DNA of 64,000 bases, from NCBI GenBank assembly GCA_937949785.1, contig CALEDH010000009.1, positions 62,001 to 126,000 of the forward strand, in the 5' to 3' direction. Positions 10,369 to 20,489 of the stretch are shown here, piece after piece. This DNA comes from an uncultured Sulfolobales archaeon. GTDB lineage: Archaea; Thermoproteota; Thermoprotei_A; Sulfolobales; NBVN01. The position numbers and the translations under genes were made by a program. The notes under the pieces were generated by a model. That model saw nothing but the letters and a program-made list of their open reading frames with translations, ran no database searches and was not told the origin of the DNA. Position 1 is the stretch's first letter, and every line of letters begins with the position of its first letter.

Positions 10369-11214
10369 GTGGGTTTAATGAGTTTTAACGTTAGCGTTGT
10401 GGAGAGGGGAGATAACTACATTAAGATATTATTTGATGGTGTACCACTGCAGTTAGTTAACGCTATTAGGAGGGCTGCATTGACCGAGGTCCCATCGATC
10501 GCTATAGCCGACGTTCTCTTCATAGATAATACCTCAGCACTGTATGATGAGATAATAGCGCATAGGTTAGGTCTAATACCGCTTACTTCTGATGAGGCGC
10601 TTAGCAAGTATAGACTGCCTGAGGAATGCGTTGAATGCGGTGAGGTTGAGGGATGTGAAGGATGTTACACGATAATCACGCTCGACGTAACGGCTAAGGA
10701 GGAAGTAACGACTGTTTACTCAGGTGACCTCATATCTCAAGATCCCGACGTAAGGCCTGTAAGTCCTAAAATACCGATAGTGGTATTAGCTCCGGGTCAG
10801 AGACTAGCTTTTGAGGCAAGGGCTAGATTAGGTAGGGGTAAGGAACACATTAAGTGGAGTCCTGCTACAGTTGCTAACGTTACCTACCTAGCTAAGGTAG
10901 GCGTTGATAGAAGTAGATGTGTTCTATGCGGTAAATGTGTTGATGTATGTCCTAGAAAGGTTTTTAGCGTAGCTTCTAATGGTATTGAAGTCGATGAAAG
11001 TAAATGTATATTATGTAAGCAGTGTGTTAAGGTTTGCGATTATGAGGCAATAAACTTAGGTTGGTATGACGATAAGTACATGCTCTACATAGAGAGTAGC
11101 GGTGCTTTAGCACCGGAAAGAATATTTTTAGAAGCTCTTAAAATAATTGCTAATAAACTTCGTAACCTCTACGAAGAGGTAAGTAAGTTAGGAGGTTATG
11201 TGGGGGGAAGCTAA
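10369..11214 (+). CDS. rpo3: DNA-directed RNA polymerase subunit Rpo3 (RpoD) with ferredoxin-like domain
   Basis: RpoA/D fold motifs (LVNAIRRAALTEVPSIAI, IAHRLGLIPL) plus two CxxCxxCxxxC motifs. Confidence 0.95.
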   Translation: MGLMSFNVSVVERGDNYIKILFDGVPLQLVNAIRRAALTEVPSIAIADVLFIDNTSALYDEIIAHRLGLIPLTSDEALSKYRLPEECVECGEVEGCEGCYTIITLDVTAKEEVTTVYSGDLISQDPDVRPVSPKIPIVVLAPGQRLAFEARARLGRGKEHIKWSPATVANVTYLAKVGVDRSRCVLCGKCVDVCPRKVFSVASNGIEVDESKCILCKQCVKVCDYEAINLGWYDDKYMLYIESSGALAPERIFLEALKIIANKLRNLYEEVSKLGGYVGGS

Positions 11215-11578
11215 TATGAGGAGGACAGGTCCTACAAATATAATGCTAAGAAAGTTGGTTAGGGAGTTAGAGAGGGTGTCAAAGAATTATAACGCCCCTG
11301 TGTGGGGATATGTAGCAGAGCTGCTTTCAAGGCCTAGTAGGAAGAGAGTTGCAGTTAACTTAAGTAGGCTGAATAGATATGTTAAAGATGGGGACGTAGT
11401 AGTAGTGCCTGGTAAGGTATTGGGTATGGGGGATCTCGACAAGAAGATAACGTTGGCGGTGGTATCTATATCGCTCAACGCGTTTGGGAAGGTTAAAGCA
11501 TCTGGTAGTAGGTTAGTACACATTAAGGATTTAATTTATGAGAAACCTGAGGGCAGTGGTGTGAAGGTGATAACATGA
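11198..11578 (+). CDS. rpl18e: 50S ribosomal protein eL18
   Basis: RKRVAVNLSRLNRYVKDGDVVVVPGKVLG; operon context. Confidence 0.95.
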   Translation: MWGEANMRRTGPTNIMLRKLVRELERVSKNYNAPVWGYVAELLSRPSRKRVAVNLSRLNRYVKDGDVVVVPGKVLGMGDLDKKITLAVVSISLNAFGKVKASGSRLVHIKDLIYEKPEGSGVKVIT

Positions 11579-12018
11579 GCGATGGTAGGGTATTGGTAGT
11601 TGACGCTGAGAACGCTGTCTTAGGTAGGTTAGCGACAGCGGTATCGAAGGCGTTGTTAAGCGGTTATAAAGTCTTCGTGGTTAATTCTGAGAAGGCTGTG
11701 GTGAGCGGGGATCCTCAAATGGTGGTTAATTCTTATAAGACTTGGTTGGAGATTAAGACCTTAAGAAATCCGTATAGGTGGTCCCCTAAGAGGCCTAGAA
11801 CCCCTATGGCAATAGTTAAGAAGGCTGTTAAGGGTATGTTACCTAAGGATAATTGGAGGGGGGTATGCTTGCTTAAGAATTTAAAGGTCTATGTAGGATA
11901 TCCTGAATACTTGAAGAAGTATGAGGTGGTTAGGTTTGCTGAAGCATCATCCGCAAGGCTTAGCAGAGGGTTTATAACGGTTGGTGAGATAGCTAAGATG
12001 CTTGGGTGGAGGTATTGA
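11575..12018 (+). CDS. rpl13: 50S ribosomal protein uL13
   Basis: VDAENAVLGRLATAVSKALLSGYKVFVVNSEKAVVSG; operon context. Confidence 0.96.
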   Translation: MSDGRVLVVDAENAVLGRLATAVSKALLSGYKVFVVNSEKAVVSGDPQMVVNSYKTWLEIKTLRNPYRWSPKRPRTPMAIVKKAVKGMLPKDNWRGVCLLKNLKVYVGYPEYLKKYEVVRFAEASSARLSRGFITVGEIAKMLGWRY

Positions 12019-12431
12019 GTAAGCATCAGTTAAGAATGGTTATGGCATCAAGTAAGAGGAAAACAGCGATTGCTAGGGTTACCCTTAAGCCTGGTAAGGG
12101 TAGGGTATGGATTAATGGAACTCCGCTGGAGGTATACCCTATTGAGATGGCTCGTTTGAAGATTATGGAACCGCTGCTAATTGCTGGGGACGGCATTCGT
12201 AACAGTGTTGATATTAGGGTCACTGTAGAGGGTGGTGGTTTTATGTCTCAGGCTGAGGCTGTTAGAACTGCTATAGCTAGGGCTTTACTCCTCTACACGG
12301 GGAGTGAGGAGCTTAAACAACGTTTTAAGGAGTATGGTAGGGCGTTGTTAGCAAGCGATCCGAGGCAGACAGAACCTGAGAAGTGGATGAGGTATAGTGC
12401 TAGGAGGTGGAGGCAGAAGTCGTATAGGTGA
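12006..12431 (+). CDS. rps9: 30S ribosomal protein uS9
   Basis: [24 protein letters not shown] and C-terminal [10 protein letters not shown]. Confidence 0.96.
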   Translation: MEVLSKHQLRMVMASSKRKTAIARVTLKPGKGRVWINGTPLEVYPIEMARLKIMEPLLIAGDGIRNSVDIRVTVEGGGFMSQAEAVRTAIARALLLYTGSEELKQRFKEYGRALLASDPRQTEPEKWMRYSARRWRQKSYR

Positions 12432-12640
12432 TTGAAATGGTGATAGTACCGATTAGATGCTTTACCTGCGGTGCGTTAATCGCAGATAAGTGGGATGAGT
12501 TCGCCAGGAGGGTAAGTAGCGGTGAGGAGCCTGAGAAGGTGTTAGACGACCTAAGGATTACTAGATACTGTTGTAGGAGGACGTTAATCTCTCATGTAGA
12601 CCTAATAAATGAGATAGTAATGTATTCGAGGAAGGTCTGA
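12428..12640 (+). CDS. rpo10: DNA-directed RNA polymerase subunit Rpo10 (RpoN)
   Basis: [19 protein letters not shown] and [14 protein letters not shown]. Confidence 0.96.
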   Translation: MIEMVIVPIRCFTCGALIADKWDEFARRVSSGEEPEKVLDDLRITRYCCRRTLISHVDLINEIVMYSRKV

Positions 12641-12642
12641 CT

Positions 12643-13305
12643 ATGTACTACTCAGCAGATGAGAAGAGGGAGTTTGAAAAAGCGTTAGCTAGTGGGAAGG
12701 AAACCATAGAACTCTTAGTGCCTTTAGACGTCTACCTAGCTGCTGGAGTTCATATAGGTACCCATATATGTAGTAAGCATATGGAGGGATTCGTATATAA
12801 GTTAAGGCCTGACGGCCTATACATACTTAACGTTAGATTAATAGATGAGCGTATTAGAATTGCTGCTAAGTTCCTATCTAGATTTGAAACCGGTTCAATA
12901 CTGGCTGTATCAGCACGTCAGTACGGGTTCGAACCAGTCAGTAAGTTCGCACAGCTAACAGGTAATAAGTGTTTGAAGGGTAGGTTTACGCCTGGAACCC
13001 TTACAAACCCGAGGTTAAGCTCGTTCATAGAGGCTGATGTAGTGGTGGTAACTGATCCGAGGGCTGATATCCAAGCATTAAATGAAGCGTCAAAGATTGG
13101 AATACCGGTTATTGCCATATCAAGCACTGATAATAAGTTATCAGGTGTTGACTTAGTAATACCTGGGAATAATAAGGGTAGGAAATCGTTGGCTGTAGTT
13201 TATTGGTTGCTAACTAGGCAGTTATTAAGGGAGAAAGGTGTTTTACCGCCTAATGGTGAGCTACAAGTAAGTTATGAGGATTTCGAAACTAAGGTGGGTC
13301 AATGA
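12643..13305 (+). CDS. rps2: 30S ribosomal protein uS2
   Basis: [19 protein letters not shown] and [22 protein letters not shown]. Confidence 0.96.
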   Translation: MYYSADEKREFEKALASGKETIELLVPLDVYLAAGVHIGTHICSKHMEGFVYKLRPDGLYILNVRLIDERIRIAAKFLSRFETGSILAVSARQYGFEPVSKFAQLTGNKCLKGRFTPGTLTNPRLSSFIEADVVVVTDPRADIQALNEASKIGIPVIAISSTDNKLSGVDLVIPGNNKGRKSLAVVYWLLTRQLLREKGVLPPNGELQVSYEDFETKVGQ

Positions 13306-14153
13306 GGATTTTGAGAAGGAACCCAGCAGTTGCAGGTTCTTTCTACGAATACCCTCCTGACAAGCTTAACGACAGGATTAAGTGGTGTTTTACACATGAA
13401 TTAGGTCCTGGGGAGTTACCTAGAGTTGGTATGAGGAGTAAGGAGAGTATTGGCTATGTAGTACCTCATGCGGGGTACATGTACAGCGGTCCAGTAGCAG
13501 CTCACGCATACTATAAAATTGCTGCGGAGGGTAGGCCTGAAGTCTTCGTTATAGTAGGACCTAATCACACAGGTATAGGTACGGCTGTATCCATATATGA
13601 TAGGGGTATGTGGAATACGCCGTTAGGGGATGTTGAAGTTGATTCAGATTTAGCGTCGGAAATTTTAAAGCATTCTAACTATGTTGACGTAAATTATGAG
13701 GCCCATAGATACGAACACTCTGTCGAAGTACAACTACCTTTCCTCCAATACCTTTTTAGGGACTTTAAGATAGTGCCCATCGTAATGTCGTATCAAGTAC
13801 CTGAAATATCTAAGGACTTAGCTAGATCTATAGTTAACGCTTCTAGTAAGTTGGGTAGAGATGTAGTGGTCCTTGCTTCAAGTGATATGAGTCATTACGA
13901 ACCACAGCATATAGCCTATGAAAATGACATATATGTATTAGACCTCATAGCTAAGTTAAAGCCTGAGGAGGTATTCGACGCTATTATTAATAGAAACATC
14001 AGTGTGTGCGGTGTTGGACCTATTATGACGTTACTCTACTATTCTAATATGGTTGGAGGTAGTAAGGGGGAGGTCCTTAAATACGCTACGTCTGGGGATG
14101 TTACAGGCGACCTAGATGCTGTAGTTGGATACGCAGCTGTTAGGACATTATAG
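13302..14153 (+). CDS. MEMO1 family protein
   Basis: [54 protein letters not shown]. Confidence 0.93.
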   Translation: MRILRRNPAVAGSFYEYPPDKLNDRIKWCFTHELGPGELPRVGMRSKESIGYVVPHAGYMYSGPVAAHAYYKIAAEGRPEVFVIVGPNHTGIGTAVSIYDRGMWNTPLGDVEVDSDLASEILKHSNYVDVNYEAHRYEHSVEVQLPFLQYLFRDFKIVPIVMSYQVPEISKDLARSIVNASSKLGRDVVVLASSDMSHYEPQHIAYENDIYVLDLIAKLKPEEVFDAIINRNISVCGVGPIMTLLYYSNMVGGSKGEVLKYATSGDVTGDLDAVVGYAAVRTL

Positions 14154-14166
14154 TTAGGGTTTTTTC

Positions 14167-14955
14167 TTGTCCGTCGTTAATGGAGTTATTAACGTAAGAA
14201 CTGCTGAGTACTTACCTTTGTTCTACGTGCCTTTACCGCAGAAACATAATCCAGTAGTAGTCTTACCTGTGAGGAACAATGAGATCGGGGTCAGCGTTGA
14301 ATTAACGCGTGAGCGGGGATTGGAGCTAGTAGAGGTGGACAGCATGTTAGAGAAGTATGTACTGGACTTCTACCAATTCATATGTGATGAGTTAGGGGTT
14401 AACTACGGGTTTAGAGTGAGCGTTGAAGGTGAGGCCATCCACAGAGGCTTCACATACGTAGTCATAACTAACACTTTAACTAAAGCGCTTGCCGGTAGGT
14501 TAGATGAGAACGTATACGACTTCTTCAAATTAATTGATGGTAGGCTTGGTATCAATCAATGTATAACGGCTCTCAGGTACTACGAAAAGGTTAGAGAGGC
14601 GTATATATGGAGGTATGGGGATGAGGTGGTGAGGGTAGGTAGGGCTAAGTGTTGTGTTAGGCAGTCCTTAGGTGTTGATAATCCAACACTTAGGAATAGC
14701 GTTTTAAATGATAGTAGGGTGAATAACATTTTAACACACCTAATCGGTCTGACAATAATAGGTGTGTATGAAGCTATATCTGAGGGGAGCATCGGTAAGT
14801 TATATGACTACGTAAACCTACTTAACGGTTTATGGGAGGGTACCAACGTATTTAGTGATTACATTAAATGCCGTAGGCTTAATTCCGGCGGTAACTACAT
14901 ATACGTTCAGGATATAGGGAGGGTATTACTGCTTGAGGTCGAACTATACTTATAA
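14167..14955 (+). CDS. Uncharacterised protein in the position usually occupied by mevalonate kinase; possibly a degenerate GHMP-fold protein
   Basis: 262 aa ORF between MEMO and isopentenyl phosphate kinase. No recognisable GHMP ATP-binding (GLGSSA-type) motif. Confidence 0.6.
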   Translation: MSVVNGVINVRTAEYLPLFYVPLPQKHNPVVVLPVRNNEIGVSVELTRERGLELVEVDSMLEKYVLDFYQFICDELGVNYGFRVSVEGEAIHRGFTYVVITNTLTKALAGRLDENVYDFFKLIDGRLGINQCITALRYYEKVREAYIWRYGDEVVRVGRAKCCVRQSLGVDNPTLRNSVLNDSRVNNILTHLIGLTIIGVYEAISEGSIGKLYDYVNLLNGLWEGTNVFSDYIKCRRLNSGGNYIYVQDIGRVLLLEVELYL

Positions 14956-15721
14956 GATTGTTAAGTTAGGCGGTAGCGTTATAACGTTTAAAGACAGACC
15001 TATGAGCATTAGGTATGATGTGGTTAGGTACTTAGCGTCAGAGCTAGCTTACTTCCTAAGCGGATATCCTGATACGCGGTTAGTGTTAATACATGGCGGT
15101 GGGAGTTTCGGACATCCGGTAGTACATGAATGCTTAGAAACGAGGGGTGAGATAGATGTCGAATGTTTCTCTAAGACTTCATACACGATGATGTCATTAA
15201 ATACTTATCTAATTAAGGAACTTAACGATGTAGGGATTAAATCGGTTTCAATACCGCCCCACACTATCTTCAGGAGGGAGGTAGGACGACTTACCTACGA
15301 ATCGGATTTGATAAGGAAGTATTTGATGAGAGGACTTACACCGGTGTTATACGGTGATGTGATATTGAGTAACGGGTCGTTTGAAGTCATTTCGGGGGAT
15401 ACGATAGCTTGGCTACTAGCTAAGGACTTAAGCGTTGGGGAACTGATATTCGTAACAGATGTTGACGGTCTATTCGATAAAGACCCTAAGAAATACGCGG
15501 ACGCTAAACTCATAGATTTCATACATGCTAGTAGTTTAGCTGAGTTAACGTTCTCGACAAACGAGTACGACGTCACAGGTTCTATGGGGTTGAAGCTTGT
15601 AGAGGGTTTAAAGTATGATGTTAGGGGTGTTAAGGTGAGGGTGGTTAACGGGCTGATTAGGGGGAATTTATATAAGTCATTAGTAGGTGGTTCTACTGTG
15701 GGTACGGTGGTGGAATATTGA
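14933..15721 (+). CDS. ipk: Isopentenyl phosphate kinase
   Basis: KLGGSVITFKDRP, LIHGGGSFGHPVV, TDVDGLFDKDPK (amino-acid kinase fold). Confidence 0.93.
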   Translation: MRSNYTYKIVKLGGSVITFKDRPMSIRYDVVRYLASELAYFLSGYPDTRLVLIHGGGSFGHPVVHECLETRGEIDVECFSKTSYTMMSLNTYLIKELNDVGIKSVSIPPHTIFRREVGRLTYESDLIRKYLMRGLTPVLYGDVILSNGSFEVISGDTIAWLLAKDLSVGELIFVTDVDGLFDKDPKKYADAKLIDFIHASSLAELTFSTNEYDVTGSMGLKLVEGLKYDVRGVKVRVVNGLIRGNLYKSLVGGSTVGTVVEY

Positions 15722-16788
15722 GCTACGATAGCTCTAACCGTAAATTAGAACATATTGAAATATCGTTAAGGGAGGATGTTGAAGGACCTCTGAAGACATG
15801 GTTTGAATGCGTTCACCTAATCCATAACGCGGTGCCTGAGTTAGATCTCAACGACTTAGACCTATCACTAACGCTTTTCGGTAGGAGGTTAAACCTACCT
15901 CTAGTAATTAGCGGTATGACTGGGGGGGCGTCTGGAACTGAGGGCATTAATGCTGAGTTAGCGAAGGTAGCTGAGTCCTTAGGCATTGGTTTAGGGGTTG
16001 GAAGTCAGAGAGCAGCTCTAGAAAACGGTTCATTAAGGCATACCTACTCAGTGGTTAGGGAGTACGCGCCTAATTCCTTAGTACTCGCTAATATAGGTAT
16101 TTCAGAATTTATTCGTTACGACATATCATTAATAGGTAAGTTAGTTGATATGGTTGTTGCTGATGCGCTGGCCGTCCACTTAAACGTAGCTCAAGAACTT
16201 ACACAGCCTGAGGGCTCACACTCCTTTAAGGGTTTTACTAAGAAGCTTGAGGCGGTGTTGAAGGAGCTCCCAGTACCAATAGTAGTTAAGGAGGTTGGGT
16301 TCGGCATATCTAAGGAAGTAGCTGAAGCACTTAGTGATGTTGGGGTTAAGTACTTCGACGTAGCAGGGGCTGGCGGGACTAACTGGGTTAAGATCGAGAT
16401 GTTTAGAGCTAAGCTTAGGAATGATAGGGCTAAGGAGAGAATAGCGTCAGAACTCCTAGGCTGGGGCATCCCGACAGCAGCCTCTATTATTGAGGTGAGG
16501 AACAGCGCGCCTAACTCGGTAGTCATAGCTAGTGGGGGTATTAGAACGGCGTTAGATGTTGTTAAGGCTCTTAGACTAGGTGCTGAGTTAGTAGGTATAG
16601 CCCTACCAATCCTTAAGGCCTACTACTCCGGCACGCTCACAACCTATTTGATGGGCTTATCTAATTCTATTAAGGCGTTAATGCTGCTTTCAGGTTCTAG
16701 AAACGTTGATGACTTAAGGAGGAAACCTATAGTCATCTACGACCCGCTTAAGGAGTGGGTAGTTCAACGCGGTTTAAAAATACCTTAA
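15718..16788 (+). CDS. fni: Type 2 isopentenyl-diphosphate delta-isomerase
   Basis: PLVISGMTGGASGTEGINAELAKVAE, VGSQRAAL, KEVGFGISKEVAEAL, FDVAGAGGTNW. Confidence 0.96.
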   Translation: MSYDSSNRKLEHIEISLREDVEGPLKTWFECVHLIHNAVPELDLNDLDLSLTLFGRRLNLPLVISGMTGGASGTEGINAELAKVAESLGIGLGVGSQRAALENGSLRHTYSVVREYAPNSLVLANIGISEFIRYDISLIGKLVDMVVADALAVHLNVAQELTQPEGSHSFKGFTKKLEAVLKELPVPIVVKEVGFGISKEVAEALSDVGVKYFDVAGAGGTNWVKIEMFRAKLRNDRAKERIASELLGWGIPTAASIIEVRNSAPNSVVIASGGIRTALDVVKALRLGAELVGIALPILKAYYSGTLTTYLMGLSNSIKALMLLSGSRNVDDLRRKPIVIYDPLKEWVVQRGLKIP

Positions 16789-16810
16789 TAACTTCTAATT
16801 TGGTGGTTTA

Positions 16811-17809
16811 ATGGTTGAGGAGTTATTGAGCTACGCAGCTGAGATAGCTGTAAAGGTTAATTCGATCATAGATGAAGTTGTTAGAGGGGATGAGAAACAC
16901 CTATATAACGCATCATTACACCTACTTAAGGCAGGTGGTAAGCGGTTAAGGCCTTTACTCACAGTGCTATCAGCCAGGCTCTTCGGGTTAGATGAGGGCC
17001 TAGCACTCTACCCGGCAACTTCCGTCGAATTACTGCACAATTTCACCTTAATTCATGACGACATAATGGATAGGGATGACTTTAGGAGAGGTGTCCCAAC
17101 GGTCCATAAGGTATACGGTGAGGCTATGGCCATATTAGCTGGGGACTTACTCTTCTCTAAGTCTTACGAAGCTATGTTAAGGTTAGTTGGCATGGTCCCA
17201 AACGATTTAATTATTAAGGCTGTGAGAGAGCTTACATGGGCTGCGGTGACCGTTGCTGAGGGGCAGTCGTTAGATATGGAATTTGAGAGGAGGGATGACG
17301 TTAAGATAGGGGAGTACCTCACGATGGTGTTTAAGAAGACAGCAGCGCTATTTAAGGCCTGCGCATATATCGGAGGTGTTGTTGCCGGTGCTAGTGATGA
17401 GGACTTAGCGAAGCTCTGCGAGTTCGCTAAGAATATCGGTATAGCATTTCAAATAAGAGATGATGAGTTAGGGCTGGTAGGTGATGAGAAGGTGTTGGGT
17501 AAGCCCGTATTCAGCGATATTAGGGAAGGTAAGAAGACGTTACTAATTATTTACGCGTTGAATAACGTAGATAGTCATAGGAGGGAATTAATACTTAGGA
17601 ACCTAGGTAATGCTCAGGCATGTGAGGCTGACCTCAGGCAAGTTGCTAAGATAGTAATTGATTCAGGGGCTTTAGAATTCAGTGACAGGGTGGCTGAGGA
17701 CTACTCGCAGAGAGGTCTTAAAGCTCTTGATGAGATAGAGACTCAGGATTTAAAGGCTAAGAAATTATTAAAGGATTTCGCATCATTCCTAACTAAGAGG
17801 TTATACTAA
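16811..17809 (+). CDS. gds: Geranylgeranyl/polyprenyl diphosphate synthase
   Basis: GGKRLRPLL, LLHNFTLIHDDIMDRDDFRRGVPTVH (DDxxD), FQIRDDELG. Confidence 0.95.
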   Translation: MVEELLSYAAEIAVKVNSIIDEVVRGDEKHLYNASLHLLKAGGKRLRPLLTVLSARLFGLDEGLALYPATSVELLHNFTLIHDDIMDRDDFRRGVPTVHKVYGEAMAILAGDLLFSKSYEAMLRLVGMVPNDLIIKAVRELTWAAVTVAEGQSLDMEFERRDDVKIGEYLTMVFKKTAALFKACAYIGGVVAGASDEDLAKLCEFAKNIGIAFQIRDDELGLVGDEKVLGKPVFSDIREGKKTLLIIYALNNVDSHRRELILRNLGNAQACEADLRQVAKIVIDSGALEFSDRVAEDYSQRGLKALDEIETQDLKAKKLLKDFASFLTKRLY

Positions 17810-17885
17810 TGCTCTTAAACTGTGAGGTCATTACTTTATAAAAGCTGTCTTAAATCCTTACAGGAGGACTGCGTGATATATGTAG

Positions 17886-19667
17886 TTGGTGGCGGGTATG
17901 TCTAAGGAGTTAAGCAGTGATGTTAGGGATTTAATATTTAAGCTGGCTTTGAAGAACTCCATCGAACATGAAGGTAGGGCGTCTGTAAGGCCTGTATTAG
18001 GTAAAGTACTCGGTGCTATGCCGGAGTTAAGAAGCCTTGCTAGAGAGTTAGAGGGCTTAGTCGCTGAAATAGTTGCTGAGATTAACAATATGGGTTTAGA
18101 AGATCAGATTAAGTTGGCTAAGGATAAATACCCAGACATACTTGTTGAGAAGGAAGTTACCCAATCAAAGGTCTTACCCCCACTACCTAACGTCGAGAAG
18201 TATAAGGATGTGAGAACCCGTTTCGCACCAAATCCTGACTTCCTAATACATCTAGGGAATGCTAGGCCGTCAATACTTAGCTACGAATACGCTAAGATGT
18301 ATAAGGGTAAGTTTATCTTAAGGTTTGAGGATACGGATCCTAAGACAAAGCCGCCGCTCCCCGAGGCCTACTCAGCGATTAAGGAAGACCTAAGATGGTT
18401 GGGGATTAGGTGGGATGAAGAATATATTCAGTCGCTGAGGATGGAAATATACTACTCAATAGCTAGGGAGTTAATAGGTGTTAGGGGGGCTTACGTAGAC
18501 CTCTGCGATAAGAAGGAATTCTTAAAGTATAAGATAGGTATGAAGCCCTGTCCGCATAGGAATACAGCTACTGAGATAAATTTAGAACTCTGGGATAAGA
18601 TGGTTAGTAATTACTTTGAGGAGGGGGACGCGGTCCTAAGGGTTAAGACAGATCTATCGCATCCGGACCCCTCCTTAAGGGATTGGGTTGCATTCAGAAT
18701 AATTAACACTGAGGTAAACCCGCATCCTATAGTAGGTTCGAAGTATGTTGTATGGCCTACATATAATTACGCAGCAGGGGTTGACGACCACTTAATGTCT
18801 ATAACCCACATATTGAGGGGTAAGGAACACTCAGTAAATACTTTAAAGCAGAAATACCTCTACGACCATCTCGGTTGGGAGTATCCGGAGGTAATTAACT
18901 TAGGTAGGCTTAAGTTAGAGGGATTCATACTAAGTAAGTCTAAGATTAAGGAGTTAATGGTTAGACATCCTAAAGTCTTTAAGTCAGCCGATGATATTAG
19001 GTTTGGAACCATAGCCTCACTCAGAAATAGGGGTATACTATCAGAAACTATTAGGAAGGTCATCCTAGAAGTAGGTGTTAAGGTCTCCGACGCAACTATT
19101 AGTTGGGATAATATAGCAGCTATTAATAGGAAGTTATTAGATTTAGAGGTGAAGAGGTTGATGTTCGTGGCACATCCAGTTGAAGTGTTAGTGAGGCATG
19201 TACCAGAAAGGCTAAGTAGTGTTACAATTCCTTTACACCCAACTAATAAGAGATTAGGGGGTAGGGAGGTAAGAGTCAACATAGATAACGGTAACCTCAC
19301 TGTCCTCCTAGACAGTCGCGATGTCCAGACCTTTAAGGATGTAGGTGTTATTAGGTTGATGGAGTTTATGAATGTTAAGTATGTTAGTGAAGGTGATGGT
19401 AAAGTATTAGGTGAGTTCATCAGCACTGACTTAAGTGATGCTAAGAAATTTAGAGCACCTATAATTCAGTGGGTACCGTATGGCGGATACGTAAAAGTAC
19501 TTATAGTTAAGCCTGAAGGCCTTAAACTAATTAAGGTTGCTGGATACGGTGAGGCGTACATGAAAACCTTAATGGTTGGCGAGGTCGTACAGCTAGTACG
19601 TTACGGTTTTATCAAAGTTGTTAAATCTGGTGGGAAAATCATTAAGGCTATTTACATACATGACTAA
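17886..19667 (+). CDS. gltX: Glutamyl-tRNA synthetase
   Basis: RFAPNPDFLIHLGNARPSILSYEYAKMYKGKFILRFEDTDPKTKPP; KMSKS-like LSKSKIKELM. Confidence 0.95.
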   Translation: MVAGMSKELSSDVRDLIFKLALKNSIEHEGRASVRPVLGKVLGAMPELRSLARELEGLVAEIVAEINNMGLEDQIKLAKDKYPDILVEKEVTQSKVLPPLPNVEKYKDVRTRFAPNPDFLIHLGNARPSILSYEYAKMYKGKFILRFEDTDPKTKPPLPEAYSAIKEDLRWLGIRWDEEYIQSLRMEIYYSIARELIGVRGAYVDLCDKKEFLKYKIGMKPCPHRNTATEINLELWDKMVSNYFEEGDAVLRVKTDLSHPDPSLRDWVAFRIINTEVNPHPIVGSKYVVWPTYNYAAGVDDHLMSITHILRGKEHSVNTLKQKYLYDHLGWEYPEVINLGRLKLEGFILSKSKIKELMVRHPKVFKSADDIRFGTIASLRNRGILSETIRKVILEVGVKVSDATISWDNIAAINRKLLDLEVKRLMFVAHPVEVLVRHVPERLSSVTIPLHPTNKRLGGREVRVNIDNGNLTVLLDSRDVQTFKDVGVIRLMEFMNVKYVSEGDGKVLGEFISTDLSDAKKFRAPIIQWVPYGGYVKVLIVKPEGLKLIKVAGYGEAYMKTLMVGEVVQLVRYGFIKVVKSGGKIIKAIYIHD

Positions 19668-19996
19668 CAGTACTCACCTTTAAACATCTATGCTAGCAGT
19701 CAGGCGTCGTAAGGTATTTGAAACATGTATGTTTACTCATCGTCCCCTCACCCCTAGTTAGAAGTAAGTAGTTATTATTGCCCACATCATTTCTAGGCAG
19801 CTCAGACCAGCATGTCTGAACGTCTAGAATTGCTGCATCACACTAACTCACCATTATAGGAGGTCGTTTTAAGAACGGTAACATCTCACATCTATGATGG
19901 ATGACCTGAAATTACTGACAGGGACTTTAAACACCTTAAAGACGTAATATCTAAGTCAACTTACAGCTTCCTACCTCATTAACTCATCTAGTTTTA

Positions 19997-20314
19997 TTAG
20001 GTCTCACATAACATATCTTTCATCTTACTGCATATACTGCACATAGAGATAACTTCACCGCTAACCAACTTCTTCGCAACATCCTCTATAATTTTCATGG
20101 CTTCATCGTAACTCCTTATCCTATCAAGTCCTAACACCTTCCTCCTACCAGTTACTACGTAATTTATAAGTGGTTGCGGTATGTCTAATAGCCTCGCAGC
20201 TTCGAGCTGTGTTTTATTGTAGTTGTTTATGAGTTCTAAAGCTAAGGCAATTCTTATCGAGGTCGAGAACCTCTTCATGAACTTCTCACAAGGAGATCTT
20301 AGTAGTGGAACCAT
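19997..20314 (-). CDS. Small HTH (XRE-like) transcriptional regulator with C-terminal CxxC
   Basis: 105 aa; HTH KTQLEAARLLDIPQPLINYVVTGRRK; C-terminal CSICSKMKDMLC. Similar in size and layout to the ORF at 49250..49594. Confidence 0.75.
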   Translation of the reverse strand: MVPLLRSPCEKFMKRFSTSIRIALALELINNYNKTQLEAARLLDIPQPLINYVVTGRRKVLGLDRIRSYDEAMKIIEDVAKKLVSGEVISMCSICSKMKDMLCET

Positions 20315-20489
20315 ATTCTAAACCTACATCTATTATATTATCTGAAAGTCCTTTAAGTATGACTTACGGTGACTTCATATTTCACTCAGCCCCACCTCCC
20401 AGCAGTTTAGAGGATGTGAAGTCTTGGAAGTCATGAGGCCCCCCAGTTTAATCAGCCCTTCATTGAGATCTTTAGTCAGAGATTTAATC

